Of a DNA stretch of 64,000 nt, positions 1-12,339 are shown piece after piece. A program made the translations under genes and the position numbers. The stretch's first letter is position 1. The number at the start of each line of letters is the position of its first letter. The notes under the pieces are model-generated. The model made no database searches. It was not told the origin of the DNA and saw only the letters and a list, made by a program, of their open reading frames with translations. This DNA comes from Berberis thunbergii (Eukaryota; Streptophyta; Magnoliopsida; Ranunculales; Berberidaceae): the NCBI GenBank assembly GCA_003290165.1, contig QNQO01006969.1:186001-250000 (forward strand). The letters are read 5' to 3'.

Positions 1-2678
1 TTGAATCGTCACCGATTCAGTCCGATTTAGGTAAGGCCCGATTTGTTGGGCGATTCACATCGTTTGTGTACCGACTCGAGTCAGATCGACGATTTAGCTC
101 GCGATTCGGAGCGATTCATACAACACTGACCTGGACTAGCTTTTTTACTTGCCCCCGTCCAGAATGGTGCGAGAACCCTTGCCTATTTAACACTACAGCC
201 GAGCGCCGTTGCAGCGCGCCTTGCTCATTTGTCACTACACCCGAGCGTAGGTGCAGCGCGTCGCTTATAGCGGGGGACGCTCTATCCTTCTGCATTAATC
301 CTTTTGTTCTAATACATTAAAAAAATCACCCATTTTATTATCGATCAAATGAGAATTCTAGACTCATAGGAAAATACTTGAGCTAGCCGTAACCAATCGA
401 CAGAGAATCAGACCTCGCAGTTTGACAAAGAACGAGAGTAGAAGAAGGGAAAAAGATGAGTCAATCACACTCTCTATTGCGATCTCACTCACATATGAAG
501 GGAATGTGTTTTTATTAATGTTTTTTTGTTTTTGAATTTAATGTTATGAACATAATGTACTTTTTTGACTCTATAATACATTAACACTTTGTGGGAGTAT
601 TAAAAATATATTTAAAAAACTATTATGTTGTATTCTGATATATTCCGTTATAAGCATAACGCTCTTGGACCGTTATGAGTTCGTTATCCGTTTTAACTAC
701 ATAGATTAAAAGTTAACTCATAAATAGAAAGATAGAAGGTTACTTTATCCATCACACGTTTAAAAAAACACTTGAATGCTTTCTTGTAAATTGAGTAGTT
801 TTGTGATTTTTTTTATCACATAGAAAACGTAAATGAGTATTTTTCATCTATTGAAAATGGTAAGTTGTTTTATACCTTTCAACTAACATCATATCCAAGT
901 GTTTTTATACAGTTCATTTATTCTTCTCTCTTGGTTGAAGTTGGTAGAGACACAAATACATCAACGAAGGTATTGGATCTTTAGATCCCTCTTCTACTGT
1001 AACCTGGATGCATAGTTCAATAAGCTCTCTCTTCAACTTCTTATCTCTACCTTTTATTCATAAATCAGGAAATGGGGAGTGCCTTTCATTCATAGATCTA
1101 GAAAATGCAGAGAGGGATTAAGATTAGAGTTTTTGTATGCACTTATAGTTCGATGTTTCGATCCTCCATTCTCTTGGTTATGCTCATTGTAAATATCTGA
1201 AATGAGAGTTGGAAATGTTGTTTCCAAAATAAGGTTCGGTTTCGGTTCCCAAAGAAGGGAAAACGATATCTTTGGCTTGTTATTTGTTTTGGGAAAAACA
1301 TGAACCGTCGATTTGGTTTATTGCCCTAACTTAATCTTTAAAGATTTAGTATCTTTTGGTATTTTGTATTTGCTGCCATGTTTCTTTTTCTCTTTGTATT
1401 TTTGTTCCTTTTGAGCTCTTATCTATTCTCTCACTTTATTCAATTCTTCAATTAATGAAAACATTTATTTATAAATTAAATAAGATAATAAAAAAATCAG
1501 GATTTAACGACGGAAACCTGATTTGCAATGTCGATAGTGACAAAACAATTACTATGTAACATAAGATTATTTTTAACTAACAATGCACAGATATCAATAC
1601 GTGTGTCGTATTGGACACGGGCATGACATTTCAACTTGGCTATTTCCAAAATACTAGGAATCGGCTACATGTCAAAATTTAATATTTTTATTTTATAATT
1701 AGTTTATGATGATAAATAAGTTCTAATAGTTTATGTGGAGGAAAAAAAAAGAGAAAACGAAAAAACAAATTGGGAAGATTGTAATGACTCTCACGGCTAG
1801 ATTATGCTAAGTTAAATACTAGAAATGTATTGGAGAATTCTATCAAATAAAGTGGACAAGATAACAACTCTTATGAGTAGTTAACCTTAAATATATAATT
1901 ATATAATTATTTGCACTTATAATATGCTAATTTAAATACTAGAAACGTATTGGCAAATTCTATCAAATAAAGTGGGCAAGATAACAACTCTTCTAAGCAG
2001 TTAAACTAAAGTATATAATTATTTGCACTTACAACATGTACCTACTAAAAATTATTTAAAAAATGTTGCTATTGAACGTGTTGGAAACGAATCTTGACCA
2101 TGTCGAGCATGTGTCTGACCTCGTCAACCCGACATACACGTTGACTGCATGTCAGATACGTCAGATATGTGTCGAGTGTGTCAGTCATGTGTTCGGTCCG
2201 ACACGTGTCAAAATTGCAAACGTGGATTTTTTTTCGAAAAGTTCGTGCATCCTTCCAAGCTAACCAAAACCAAGAAAACTGAATATAAAATTATGAACGA
2301 GAAAATGAAATTTAACAAAAAAAATCCTTTGGAAATTTTGTCAACCTGCCTTTGATGTATGGGACCCGGACACACATCATCGTCATGTACCTCGATTTCG
2401 ATGACCACACCAAGTTTATTGGTCCTTTTGTAGCCTCATCAAATAACTCCGCGTTGTTATGGCAAAGATCATTTCTAGACATGATCGTTATATTTTCCAT
2501 TTTGGCTGTTTTGCTCGTTATATTTGTATCGATTTTCTCAACTGAATAAAGCTGGTCTTAGATTTTTAGTTGTTAAGACACTAATACTAATATTCCTAGA
2601 TGTTCAGTTATATTGCTTTACTCCTCATTTTAAACCTTGATATTAACCTCTGTACTTGTATCTTGCCATAGCATGCAG
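1..2678. other. Upstream intron of the PSL4-like gene, no coding exon seen
   Basis: The first recognisable exon of the glucosidase II beta gene begins at 2679 in phase 1, so this stretch is at least partly the preceding intron. I looked for the cysteine-rich N-terminal domain (LDL-receptor-like repeats) that the family carries and did not find it, so the first exons should lie left of the window. The interval holds a GC-richer patch at 1-300, a 120-bp tandem duplication at 1801-2036 and a GTGTC/GACAC-rich stretch near 2100-2215. None of the short open frames looks coding. Confidence 0.55.
1801..2036. repeat. Two tandem copies of a ~118-bp AT-rich unit
   Basis: Unit 1 (about 1801-1920) and unit 2 (about 1921-2036) share a core reading TTAAATACTAGAAA and then GTATTGG, AATTCTATCAAATAAAGTGG and AAGATAACAACTCTT, with scattered substitutions. 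No open frame spans it. It is probably a local duplication. Confidence 0.8.
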
Positions 2679-5600
2679 CTGATGACAACAGTAAAACTCG
2701 GGTTGAGGCTGAGCATGGTCATGATGTTGGAAGCTCACCATCTGGTCAACCATTAGAAAAGGTACTGCCAAGTTATCTTATAGTTTTCCCTTTATGTGAC
2801 CAGTCTAAATGAGAGTATTTTTCCTGAATCATAATCTCTCGCACTTCTTATATTTCACTTTAGCATGTCAAATTTATCTGTATGCTTGTCAAGAAAGGGA
2901 TTAAACAAATCATATTAATGAATTTGTTGGAGTTGGTCTTTTGTACCAGTTTCCCTTGTTTGGGACTTGATCCAAATTTGAGCTGCATGCAGCTTTTTCT
3001 TTGAGTAAAAGCCCCAAATGGTTTGACCATGTAATATGTATGTGTATCTGATATATATTTAGTGAAAGACATTACACTTGTTTGATTTAATTTTTTTGAT
3101 GGAATATGTAGAATATGAATTAGTGTTTATAACTCACAGTCAAACAAAGTTTCATTAGCAAATAAAATCTTGCTTATGAAATAGAGAAGACAGATTTACG
3201 TGGTTCACCTAGATTTTGTGAACACTGCTAAACATAGGACTCCATGGAGAGAGATAACCCACCCATCTCGCATGTCTACAAATAATGAGTTGTTTAGACT
3301 CTAAACAACTCATGATTTAATCCCTTGATGTTCATCATTAGAGCCGCACAATCTACCAAGTTGTTCTTGGATACACAAGGTCATACATGGAACACTGTAT
3401 TTAAAATTTTCTCAAGCTGTGTACATTGAATATGTACAAGAGGGGTCACATAACTATAACATGTAAAGGTTTGTGAGATAATAAACCTTGGAAGTGTGGG
3501 ATGGTTTTTAAGTGGTCCATCATTCAAAGGTTGGTTTAGAAATGGCAATTGCTTGATAGGTTCCTATCTTCAATGATCCAAAAAGTTTGTCCTTGGAAAC
3601 TAAGAGTTTGAAAGCTTAGGAGGCTTAAACACACAAAAGGCTCACACTCAAGACAGGAGGGTATATGAGTTTTGTTATACCTTTTGAACACAATACACTT
3701 TGGCTTGACTACTTGCGTTTGACTTTTAGTGCTCCTATTTGTTCAATTATAAAATCTGTTGGTGGACTTATCTTTTATATTAAATAGAGTTGATCCAATA
3801 TACAATTGCAATCTTCTTTTGATGAATCCTATAGCTCAAACAACTAGACTAAGAACAGTAAATTGCAATAAATTAAAGGAAAACAATGAAGGAAAGATAA
3901 CCAAAGTTATACTCTCTCTGGATTTCAGTTCATTCAAAGGCAACTATAATAATGGTTTTTAGGCCTTATTTATAACTGAACCTTGCTTGCTAATCAACAT
4001 TCTAAACCCAAATTTTTAGTCATGCCCTAAATCCCAAATTACCACTATGAGCGCACTAGGCCTGACCCAACATTGAAATAAAGTATATTTAAATAACTGA
4101 ATTTAAAGTAAATTAAATTCAATTTATAGTGGCTCTGAGTAGTTCCTATTTTCATCATTCTCCCCCACTTGATGAAGCTTGTCAAGGTTGCATGCCGTGC
4201 CTTCCACTACCAAAGAAATCAACTCTTCTTCCTAAATCTACTCTAGTAGTGTATGATATCTTCCAACTTTTAGTGTCTTTGAAAAGCCAAATTGACTGCC
4301 CCTTGCGATAATTGCTTGCATATGGCCAGGTTGACCACGTCCAAAGGATTTAAGTTAAAAATCATGAGGAGGTTGAGTTGTAAATATGCTAGTGCATAGT
4401 GGAGGCTTAGGTGTCAACTTCTCAGCATTAGCCTGTAGTTTGAGCTTAGACTCATCTCTCGTAGCCATGTTCTCATATGCCAATCATGGGTTTGAAAAAC
4501 GTTTAAGGAGTACGTCTTGAGGTGAAACGCAAGGAATTGAACTAAAAAAAATGTGAGTTGAGGTGTTTATTAGCATAAGCTTATTTAACACCTCAAGGCG
4601 TTAAAATAAAGAGCCGCATGGTCAAAATGTATCACAACACACGGTACAACAAGTATGCTTCCAATAAGTGTCTAAACTATAAACAAAACGTTTTGCATTG
4701 TAAATAGAATAAGTCAAGCCATTGATCACCCCACATAAAATTGCACCCATACTTGTCTTACATGCATCACAAGACATCTAAATCTTTTCAATGCTAAAAC
4801 TTGAGTTGTGGTCATGATGGTTATAAAATTTTTGACCGGTCCATGAAAACTGCGTACTTGAGATATTGATATGGAAAAAGGCCAATCTTTGGTGGTGGCT
4901 ACCTTGGTCTGATTAACTGACATACCTCCCAGACAACGTATTGCATCATGAATGCACATTTCTTCAAGTTCAAATTAAACTGACATTCTTTCATTGCCTT
5001 ATTAGTATAATCTCTACATCACGCAAGTTTTCCTCGTGTTCTCTAAATAGCCCTTAGTACACACATCTCCAAATGTGTCCAATAATTTTGCATACAATGC
5101 GGATAGAAATTTTAGATAACTATAAAAGTGACGTAATCATACCAAGCTCAACTGCAGTTAAGAGTTCCCATACAATCACACTATCTTAGGTGCCCCCCCT
5201 CCCGAAGTTCCTCTTCACTTGTGCTGGTTGCAAAGTTGCAACACATATTGGCGTGCCCTTTCATCCCTAAATTGCCAAGGATGCCGAAACGTTAGGTGAC
5301 TTATATCCATCAAAACCACTGTGCACCACACTTGGCTGTGGTATTGTTTAATCAAAATAAACCAAACACCCGCTTTCTTATTGGGATATAACCCATTGCA
5401 AATGGCACTATTAAGGTTCTTCCTTCAACCCTAAAGCATTCACCATTACCTTCAAGATCAAACTTGAAATTACATCTAGTGCAAAAAATATTGTGCTTCC
5501 TCCACTTAATGTCATCTCTTTGTTCATTTCTACGCTTGGGATAGTCAACTGCTATAAATAAACATGGTTTTATGGTTGAATAGTGAAAAAGATTGTCGCA

Positions 5601-8600
5601 AACTATGGTGTAAATCACAGAACACTAGAAAATTCTTGAAACGAACACGATGAAAATCCCTCACAAGAAGTGGATTGTTCCAAACACTGGGATCCCGTGG
5701 CCTGGTATGCCCCCCCCCCCCCCCCAACCTACCGAGGTGTCTCCCGTCTGTCGTCATTTTGATGCGGGAGGAATTCCCTTGTCCCTCTCTTGTTCCCATC
5801 TCCTCTTACATTTGGCTCTCCTTGTTCTATTCTATGGTTTGACACTAGTCAAAACCCTCTCAGAGCATCTTACTAGATAATGGTTAAAACACAATGAAAT
5901 TACTCACTATTATTTGGAATCAAACAATAGAGAATTGAAACCCTAGTTCATTCTCAAGAACCGAGTTTCTCTGAGTTCCATCAAGACAATTTAATTTTTT
6001 GCTAGTGCTTAAATACTTCCTATTAGGGGTGGGCATCCCATCCCGCGATCCCGTTCCCGTCCCGATTTTTCCGGGTCTTAATGGGATTGAATAATTTCAT
6101 CCCGATCCCGTCCCGTCCCGATCTAGAATGGGATAGGATGGGATGAAGATTTTCAATCCCGCCAATCCCGTCCCGTCTCGAACTAATTTTTTAATATTAA
6201 TTATTAATATTTTTATTTACTTATTTATTTATTTTATGAACATTTGCATAAAATGTTCAGGCTTTTAGGCTTTCAGCAGCAGGCTTCCAGCAGGCCCAGC
6301 AGGCTTCCAGCAGGCCTTCCAGCAGGCCCAGCAGGCTTCCAGCAGGCCTTTCAGGCTTCCAGCAGGGCTTCCAGCAGGCCCAGCAGGCTTCCAGCAGCAG
6401 CAGCAGGCTTCCAGCAGTCCAGACTCCAGACTTTTATTTGATATGTCCAAATTAGCACGCTGATCCCGTCCCGTCCCGAACCCGTTTGGGATGGGACGAG
6501 GTCGGGATGAGGTTTTTCCCATCCCGTCCCGTCCCGATCCCGTATGAACGGATGGGATAGGGATAGGCATATCTCGTCCCATCCCGTCCCGTGCCCACCC
6601 CTACTTCCTATTCTAAGAGGTTATGTGAACCTCTCTATGAACTAACTACTACCACTTAACGTTACGGTTTATTGTTAACAAGATAACGTCACGGATGGCA
6701 TACAAGTCCACAGTTCAGACCTAGCCAAAAGAAATAATGGTTATGGGATCAAATGAAAACTCTACGCATCCTTCAAAAAAAAAAAAAAAAATCTCCCATT
6801 TGATGTTGCTCATAGAATCAAATAAAATTTATTCAATTTTCAGCATTTGCTTGACTAAATTAATGCAAATCAACAACTTCCTACCCAAAAAAATAAAATA
6901 AAATAAAAACCTGAAGTCTGTAGGGATGCCTTGGCATGGTTTATCTTCTATTCCATGTTTACTGTTACCAATACATGATATGCTGAATTCTTGCAGGAAA
7001 ATGATGGATCTGAGACTGCCGAGCAATTATCAAGGGAGGAGTTGGGTCGTCTTGTAGCATCACGCTGGACAGGAGAAAATGCAGGGCAGGAAACTCAGGA
7101 AGTGAGTAGTGATACAAAAGAGGAAGAGCACGACGGTAATCAAGATAATAAGCATGATGAAGATTATGATGGCTACAGCTCAGAAACAGATGAAGAGCAT
7201 GATAAATATGACGAAGATGATATAGATGACGCAGATATGGATGATGAAGTTGGAGAGCAGGAGGATCATGAATCTAGTGTCTCTTATGAACCTGAATCAG
7301 ATGACCAAACTGATTTTTTGGGTATACACCCTCAAATGTTGACCACAGCTATTTTAGATATTTGTTTGTTCATTGGGTACAAATGCATCATTACTCCTGC
7401 TCATTTATTTCCTCGTCGTACTTTGTTTTTCAGATATATCAACCACGAGTAACCCATCCTGGTTGGGTAAGTTACAAAGAACTGTCAGGAATATTTTACA
7501 GGCAGTCAATTTGTTTCAAACTCCAATAGATAAATCAGGTAAGACGTATGTTATTTGAACTCTTGCAGCATATGATCTTGAAAAAAATGTATATGTATCA
7601 GTTATTTATGTTTTCTGTGTTTTGCAGAAGCTGCACATGTTCGAAAGGAGTATGATGACTCCAGTAAGAAGCTGTCTAAACTACAGTCACGAATATCAAG
7701 TTTAGATCAAAAGCTAAAACATGATCTTGGTAAGTGTAAGATCGTTCATTGAAAAATGTGCTTCAACCTCATGCTTATGTCATATTTTGTTGTTGCATTA
7801 CGTAAGTTGTTTAACTTCCTATCACCTGAAGGAAATTTTTTCACCGATTTCAGGGACAGAAAAGGAATTCTATTCATTTTATAATCGCTGCTTCGAGATC
7901 AAGCAAAATAAGTATATTGCTATTCTAATTTGTCACTCTCACTTATCTCCTAGATGAAAATATTTATTTGACAACAAATAATCTTGCTTCCAGGTATGTC
8001 TATAAAGTATGCCCATTCAAAGAAGCTTCCCAAGTTGAAGGCCATAGCACAACCCAGTTAGGGTATGTTTCATTGACTTGCATTCTTTCCTTATGGTCTA
8101 GACCATCATGATCACTAAATCAGGAACAAAATGAATTTTAACATCGTACCTTGACATTTGAGTTTGCCAAATATGTAATCTTTGTTTAATTATTGGGCAT
8201 ACTTACGCACCTGATCAGGTGCCTTGACCCTCATATGTGTCCACCAAGGAGTTCCTTGTCAAAAATGACTGTCATGAATCCTCAAGATCCTTCTGTTTCA
8301 TTACCATCTCATTTGCCTCTTACATTAATATATAGAAGATGAACACACCTCCTTTTTTAAAAGTTCTCACATCATGCTGTGAGTGGACCCTTATTTTAAG
8401 GTTCAAAAATTTCCATCCTAAGATATTAAAACCCAGCATAAATAAAAACAGCAAAAGATCACACACTCCGATGTCCATAGGAAGCGATGATGTTGCCCCA
8501 AACAAAATAAAAGCCGGAATTACATATTAATGTCATTCCCACCCTCTGATGCATCGCCAAAATCAGATCACGAATTCCCAGCAGTCTCATAAGAGCTCTC

Positions 8601-10111
8601 TGCCCCCACTTCATTGTTGTCTACCAGAACATTCTAAATTAGCATCCCATACCTTTCCTTGGAATCAAACATATTTTTGGTTTTCCTCTTTCACATGAAT
8701 ATGGATAGAGCAGTTCCTTTGTTTTCCTTGGTTACATCTTCGTACTATGTATTGAACGAAACTGCAATTCAAACTATACTCTTGCAATCAATGGTTAACT
8801 TTTTCCAGGGAACTTTTGATTTGTTGTAACATATATTAAACTCAGATGTGGTGATAATTGAAAAGTTTCATGCAAATGGCATATACACTTCCAAGTTTTG
8901 TACAAGTCCATGTAGTGGTTGTTCTATGGATGCACCATGAGATGGTGTCCCTTGGGTTGTCTTATTCCAAGGAAATTCTGCCATGGGAAATTTACAACTA
9001 CAAAAATCCCCATCTTGAGGATGAAGATGGCTATATTTTGCAAATAAATTCATAGCTCCCTCCTAAGAAAATATTTTCACAATTCTTAAAAAGACGATAG
9101 TAATCATTACAGAATTCATTTTCTTTATCCTCTTTTCCTCACCCTTCTCAATTTTTTCAAATTAAACACCTGTAGTAAACAATGCTTTCATCACCAGAGA
9201 AAAGAGGCTGCACAAAAAGGATCCATGAAATTTTTAATGTACAAGTTTTTTCTTGTGGGAGCTTGAAAAGGGAACCTAGTTTTACAGGCTCGGATGAAGT
9301 TTCAATCTATAACTAATTATGGTTGTTTTTTGTAAAATAGGCAGTGGGACAAATTCGAGGAGTCATACAGTCTCATGATATTTGCGAATGGTGATAAATG
9401 CTGGAATGGACCTGATAGAAGTTTAAAGGTAGATGTTGTTCAATTGAAGCTTAGGGGTGCCTTCCTTTTCTATTTCTATTTCAATTTTTTATTTCAAGTA
9501 TCTTAACTTATTTTTTACCTCCATTAAATTCCATGCTGGAGCAATCAGTGCAATATTATTTTAGTGAACTGCTCAGGAAATCCACTGTAGTCATATGCTC
9601 AACATGTAAAGCACATTATTTTGGTTGCTCGACAACAGCTTAGCAGTTGTCACTTTTTATGTCCAGAATGTGTACAATCATGTGATTCAAGAGTTGGCCA
9701 TGAACTAAGAATGTACTGGATTAACATGTCAGTTGGTGGAGGGAGATGTGCTTTGCTTATAATTTGTGCTTGATTACAGGTGAAGCTTAGGTGTGGATTG
9801 AAAAATGAGCTGTCTGATGTTGATGAACCTAGCCGTTGCGAGTAAGAACCTCTCCTACGTCTGTTTCCTCCTCCATAACTTGGCCAATTTATCACTTCCT
9901 GTTGTTCATGGCAGATATGTGGCATTGATGTCAACCCCGGCCTTGTGCCTAGAAGATAAGCTAAAGGTAATTATATCTGTACGGACTTTGGTTCAAATCT
10001 GTCTTCCTTTCACCTGAGATTAATAAAGAAAAGTGATAATTTTTGCAGGAACTACAACGTAAACTAGATACATTGAATTCGGAGCAACCCCAGAGCCGTG
10101 ATGAACTTTAA
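2679..10111 (+). CDS. PSL4: Glucosidase II beta subunit (PRKCSH family), 5'-partial, 10 exons
   Basis: This is the non-catalytic subunit of ER glucosidase II. It holds the catalytic alpha subunit in the ER and recognises mannose on N-glycans while glucose is trimmed. Exons read: 2679-2761, 6997-7321, 7434-7538, 7628-7729, 7854-7911, 7994-8062, 9341-9428, 9780-9841, 9915-9966 and 10049-10111; all junctions are GT-AG and phases agree, giving 334 residues. In order one sees a short linker, the conserved segment [13 protein letters not shown], a long Asp/Glu-rich stretch, a coiled-coil-like region ([12 protein letters not shown]), then the C-terminal MRH lectin domain with six Cys. The expected mannose-contact residues are present: Gln (KEASQ), Arg (KLRCG), Glu and Tyr (RCEY). 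The protein ends in SRDEL, a KDEL/HDEL-type ER retrieval signal. The N-terminal half is outside the window. No stop or frameshift is visible, so it is probably functional. Confidence 0.93.
3757..4157 (-). repeat. 401-bp LTR of a minus-strand gypsy remnant
   Basis: The plus strand begins TGTTGGTGGACTTATC and ends CTATTTTCATCA, the TG...CA form of an LTR. Immediately right of it, read on the minus strand, is the polypurine tract TCAAGTGGGGGAGAA, so this is the 3' LTR of an element pointing left. I found no matching 5' LTR to the right. Confidence 0.7.
4158..5620 (-). pseudogene. Decayed Ty3/gypsy internal region (RT, protease, gag fragments)
   Basis: Minus-strand frames show gypsy reverse transcriptase remnants: the segment ISQVRSFHG at 4726-4959 with a following VKNF, and upstream HEENLRDV near 5010-5050. 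Farther right is a segment with IAVDYPKRR and NIFCTRC (5352-5618), resembling the gag zinc-knuckle end and the protease start of chromovirus-type elements. All are broken by stops and frameshifts, and the distance between LTR and gag-like sequence is far too short for an intact element. It is an internally deleted copy in the PSL4 intron, in antisense to the gene. Confidence 0.6.
5710..5725. repeat. Homopolymer of 16 C
   Basis: Uninterrupted C run inside the PSL4 intron. Its length is likely unstable both biologically and in sequencing. Confidence 0.9.
6024..6603. mobile_element. Non-autonomous hAT element, 580 bp
   Basis: The element has perfect 12-bp terminal inverted repeats TAGGGGTGGGCA / TGCCCACCCCTA and is flanked by a perfect 8-bp target duplication CTTCCTAT (6016-6023 and 6604-6611), as expected for hAT. 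The subterminal arms are rich in CATCCCGTCCCG and its complement. The core is a GGCTTCCAGCAG minisatellite. It encodes no transposase. A diverged relative with a gene fragment as cargo is at 15965-17029. Confidence 0.95.
6273..6423. repeat. CAGCAGGCTTC minisatellite inside the hAT element
   Basis: Short units of the type GGCTTCCAGCAG and GGCCCAGCAG repeat irregularly about ten times, GC-rich within an AT-rich intron. It is probably an expansion within the element. Confidence 0.88.
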
Positions 10112-11053
10112 ACCTCGTTGAGTTTAATGAAGACTGGAATTTGCACTCGATGAGTGCCAAATCACTCACAAGTATCTAGGGTGGACTTCAATAGACCACA
10201 CCACACGTTCTTCCCAGAAAAATCAATTCATGTTATTTTGGAAGAAGTGCGATGTTCAGAACACGTTTTCTAAGCATGTTATCAAATGAGCTATAGAGTG
10301 GGTTGCTTGTATTTTTTTTCTGTGTTGTTGAGCTGATGCCTTATTATGGATAAAATTTTCCCCATGGCTAGATTCGACCTGGGTTGGGAGTATAATAAAA
10401 AAAATACAGTAGATTGAACGTCTTCATCTGATCTGCAGTCAGCTCACAACTCCTCTTTTGTAGTTTTGGATATCTCGACATTTTATTTCTGAACGTGTTT
10501 ATTTACAAAACCAAGTGCTCTAGTAGGCTTTTAAGTGCTTTTATTTGTACTTGCATCAACAAAAATTCTAAACATATTTCCACATTAAGTAAATTTATTT
10601 TATTGCACACTGCCAAAATGTATCTATAATTTTTCAGCACGATTGGCAATAGGATACAACAATGGGATATGAATCCACTGCTCTGAAAGATCATTTAAAA
10701 TGTCTTATCATTTACCATAATAGCAAGGCATTAACTATAGGGCATACTTAACAATACTGGTGACCACTTACATAGTTGCCCTACCTTTTCACATTTATGA
10801 TCATCAAGGCCTATATTATTAACTTTTTATTTTTAATTAAAATATTAAATATTTTATTTTTTTATTTTTTAATTAAATTTTTTTTTTGGATCGCAAAGGC
10901 AAGTAGGGTTGGAGGGATCCCACAAAAATATATAAAATGAAAGGAAAATAAAAAACAAGAGGGAAGACATGACCTACACCTTACTAAAGCGTCACAAGCT
11001 AGTCAAGTCCAAGCATCTCAACTAGGTTGGCTCCCAACATTGTTTTAGTTAAT
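10112..11053. other. 3' UTR and flank of the PSL4-like gene
   Basis: This interval follows the PSL4 stop codon. The first few hundred bases are presumably 3' UTR, but no single AATAAA is convincing. From about 10820 it turns into T-rich low-complexity sequence. I see no gene. Confidence 0.5.
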
Positions 11054-11205
11054 AGGAAATCCATTGTAGTCAGATGCTCAATATGTAAAACACATTATTT
11101 TGGGTGCTCGATATCAGCTTAGCCAGTTACTAGTCATTATTTATATCCAGAGTTGGTAGTAGGAGACGTCTTTTGCTTATAATTTGTGTTTGATAACAGG
11201 TAAAG
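11054..11205 (+). repeat. Displaced copy of a PSL4 intron end
   Basis: About 150 bp match the 3' part of the PSL4 intron at 9575-9785, including GGAAATCCA, GTAAA-CACATTATTTTGG, GCTTATAATTTGTG and the acceptor-like AACAGGTAAAGC that mirrors the exon start at 9780. The copy is in the same orientation, diverged, and lacks a middle segment. It is 0.9 kb downstream of the gene end and has no coding meaning by itself. Confidence 0.8.
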
Positions 11206-11371
11206 CATCACAAGCCAGACATTGCGCATAATATATCTAATTGAAAATTCTAGGGGTCGAGGGAGGGAACGAGGGATAGCTGGAAGCCACCCATCTGCCT
11301 CGAGATGAGTGACATTGTGCATCTCGAGTCTGATGCACTCATCTCGACGTGAAAAGTAATAAAATTAACTT

Positions 11372-12287
11372 GGGAAAATGACATACAGGTCCTACACTTT
11401 GGATTTGTAGACTTTTGAGACCTACGTTATTGTCACACCTCTAAAGTCCTAAGAGACATTCAAGTCCTCAAGACCTTGAGTTAAATTCATTGTAAAATAA
11501 CTTCATTACTCCTTCACTTACCATATATTATATTTTTGCCATCAAGTATTATTTATAACTTTGCCATTATAAAACAATATTAGATTATATGAATTCTATT
11601 AACATACTAATCAATTTCGATTATGGTACAAATTTTATTAACATGGCCATTAAATTTAAATGACATGCGGCATACCTACTAAAATTCATCAAATTTGAGT
11701 AATATACTCAACCCATATTCATTCAATTTGACCAACATAGCACCAACACCTATCAAATTTGAGTAACATAGTCACCCAATATCCATTGCATTTGATTAAC
11801 ATATACACTAATACTCATAATTTATCAACACAAACATTCATACCCGCCAAAATTGATTAACACATCCATCAATTTGCCCATCAAATTTTATTAGCATACT
11901 CATCAATTTTTTAAACTTTGATTTTGCATGTGAAAAATAACATTTGCTTCTATAGTTTGTAACACCAGTTTGACTATCATAATTTTGTGAAATTTAAACT
12001 ACAAAGGAATTGCATAAATAACAAATACATACCATTAAATTCGTACTTTATGACGTACAAAATGCATGTCATGATAAAGGCAAATAATGTATGTGTATGT
12101 AATTGACGGTAAATTTGTAATATTGAGTTGTCATTAAATGGAGGGGTATTGATGTCATATCATAAAAGTTAAGCCATTTAGGACTTGAAAGTTTCAAACT
12201 AAAGTATTAGTACTTTAGTAGGGCGTTTGACGATAAAGTAGTCTCAAAAGCCTACAAATCCAAGTAGAACTTGTGGATCATTTTCCC
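11372..12287. mobile_element. MULE-like non-autonomous element, 916 bp
   Basis: The ends form long imperfect inverted repeats of about 60 bp. The left starts GGGAAAATGACATACAGG and includes GGATTTGTAGACTTTTGAG; the right end reads the same inverted. The flanks AATTAACTT (11363-11371) and AATTAGTTT (12288-12296) agree at 7 of 9 positions, fitting a decayed 9-bp Mutator-type target duplication. The core holds diverged short tandem units (CATCAAATTTGA...TAACATA) over 11580-11930. No transposase is present. Confidence 0.85.
11580..11930. repeat. Diverged tandem units in the MULE core
   Basis: Irregular repeats of about 45-60 bp around the core (T/C)ATCAAATTTGA(G/T)TAACATA, seven or eight times. 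They are strongly diverged and AT-rich. Confidence 0.65.
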
Positions 12288-12339
12288 AATTAGTTTCTTT
12301 GTAGACATGAGCCATCCTGATTTCTTGGATTATCCCCAT

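Larger units (their letters stand above)
2762..6996 (+). other. 4.2-kb intron of the PSL4-like gene carrying transposon insertions
   Basis: The intron runs from the GTACTG donor after exon LEK to the TTGCAG acceptor before exon ENDGSE. It contains a perfect hairpin at 3285-3313 (13-bp arms, ATGAGTTGTTTAG), a gypsy LTR and internal remnant at 3757-5620, a run of 16 C at 5710-5725, a complete hAT element at 6024-6603 and an A-run near 6775-6790. The stretch 3090-3750 looks repeat-like (a retrotransposon-style ATTTACGTGGTTCACC motif) but I could not assign it. Confidence 0.85.

Noticed and set aside
5545..5880. Frames across the C16 run (84 and 76 residues)
   Set aside because: Pro/Gly runs created by the homopolymer, no resemblance to proteins.
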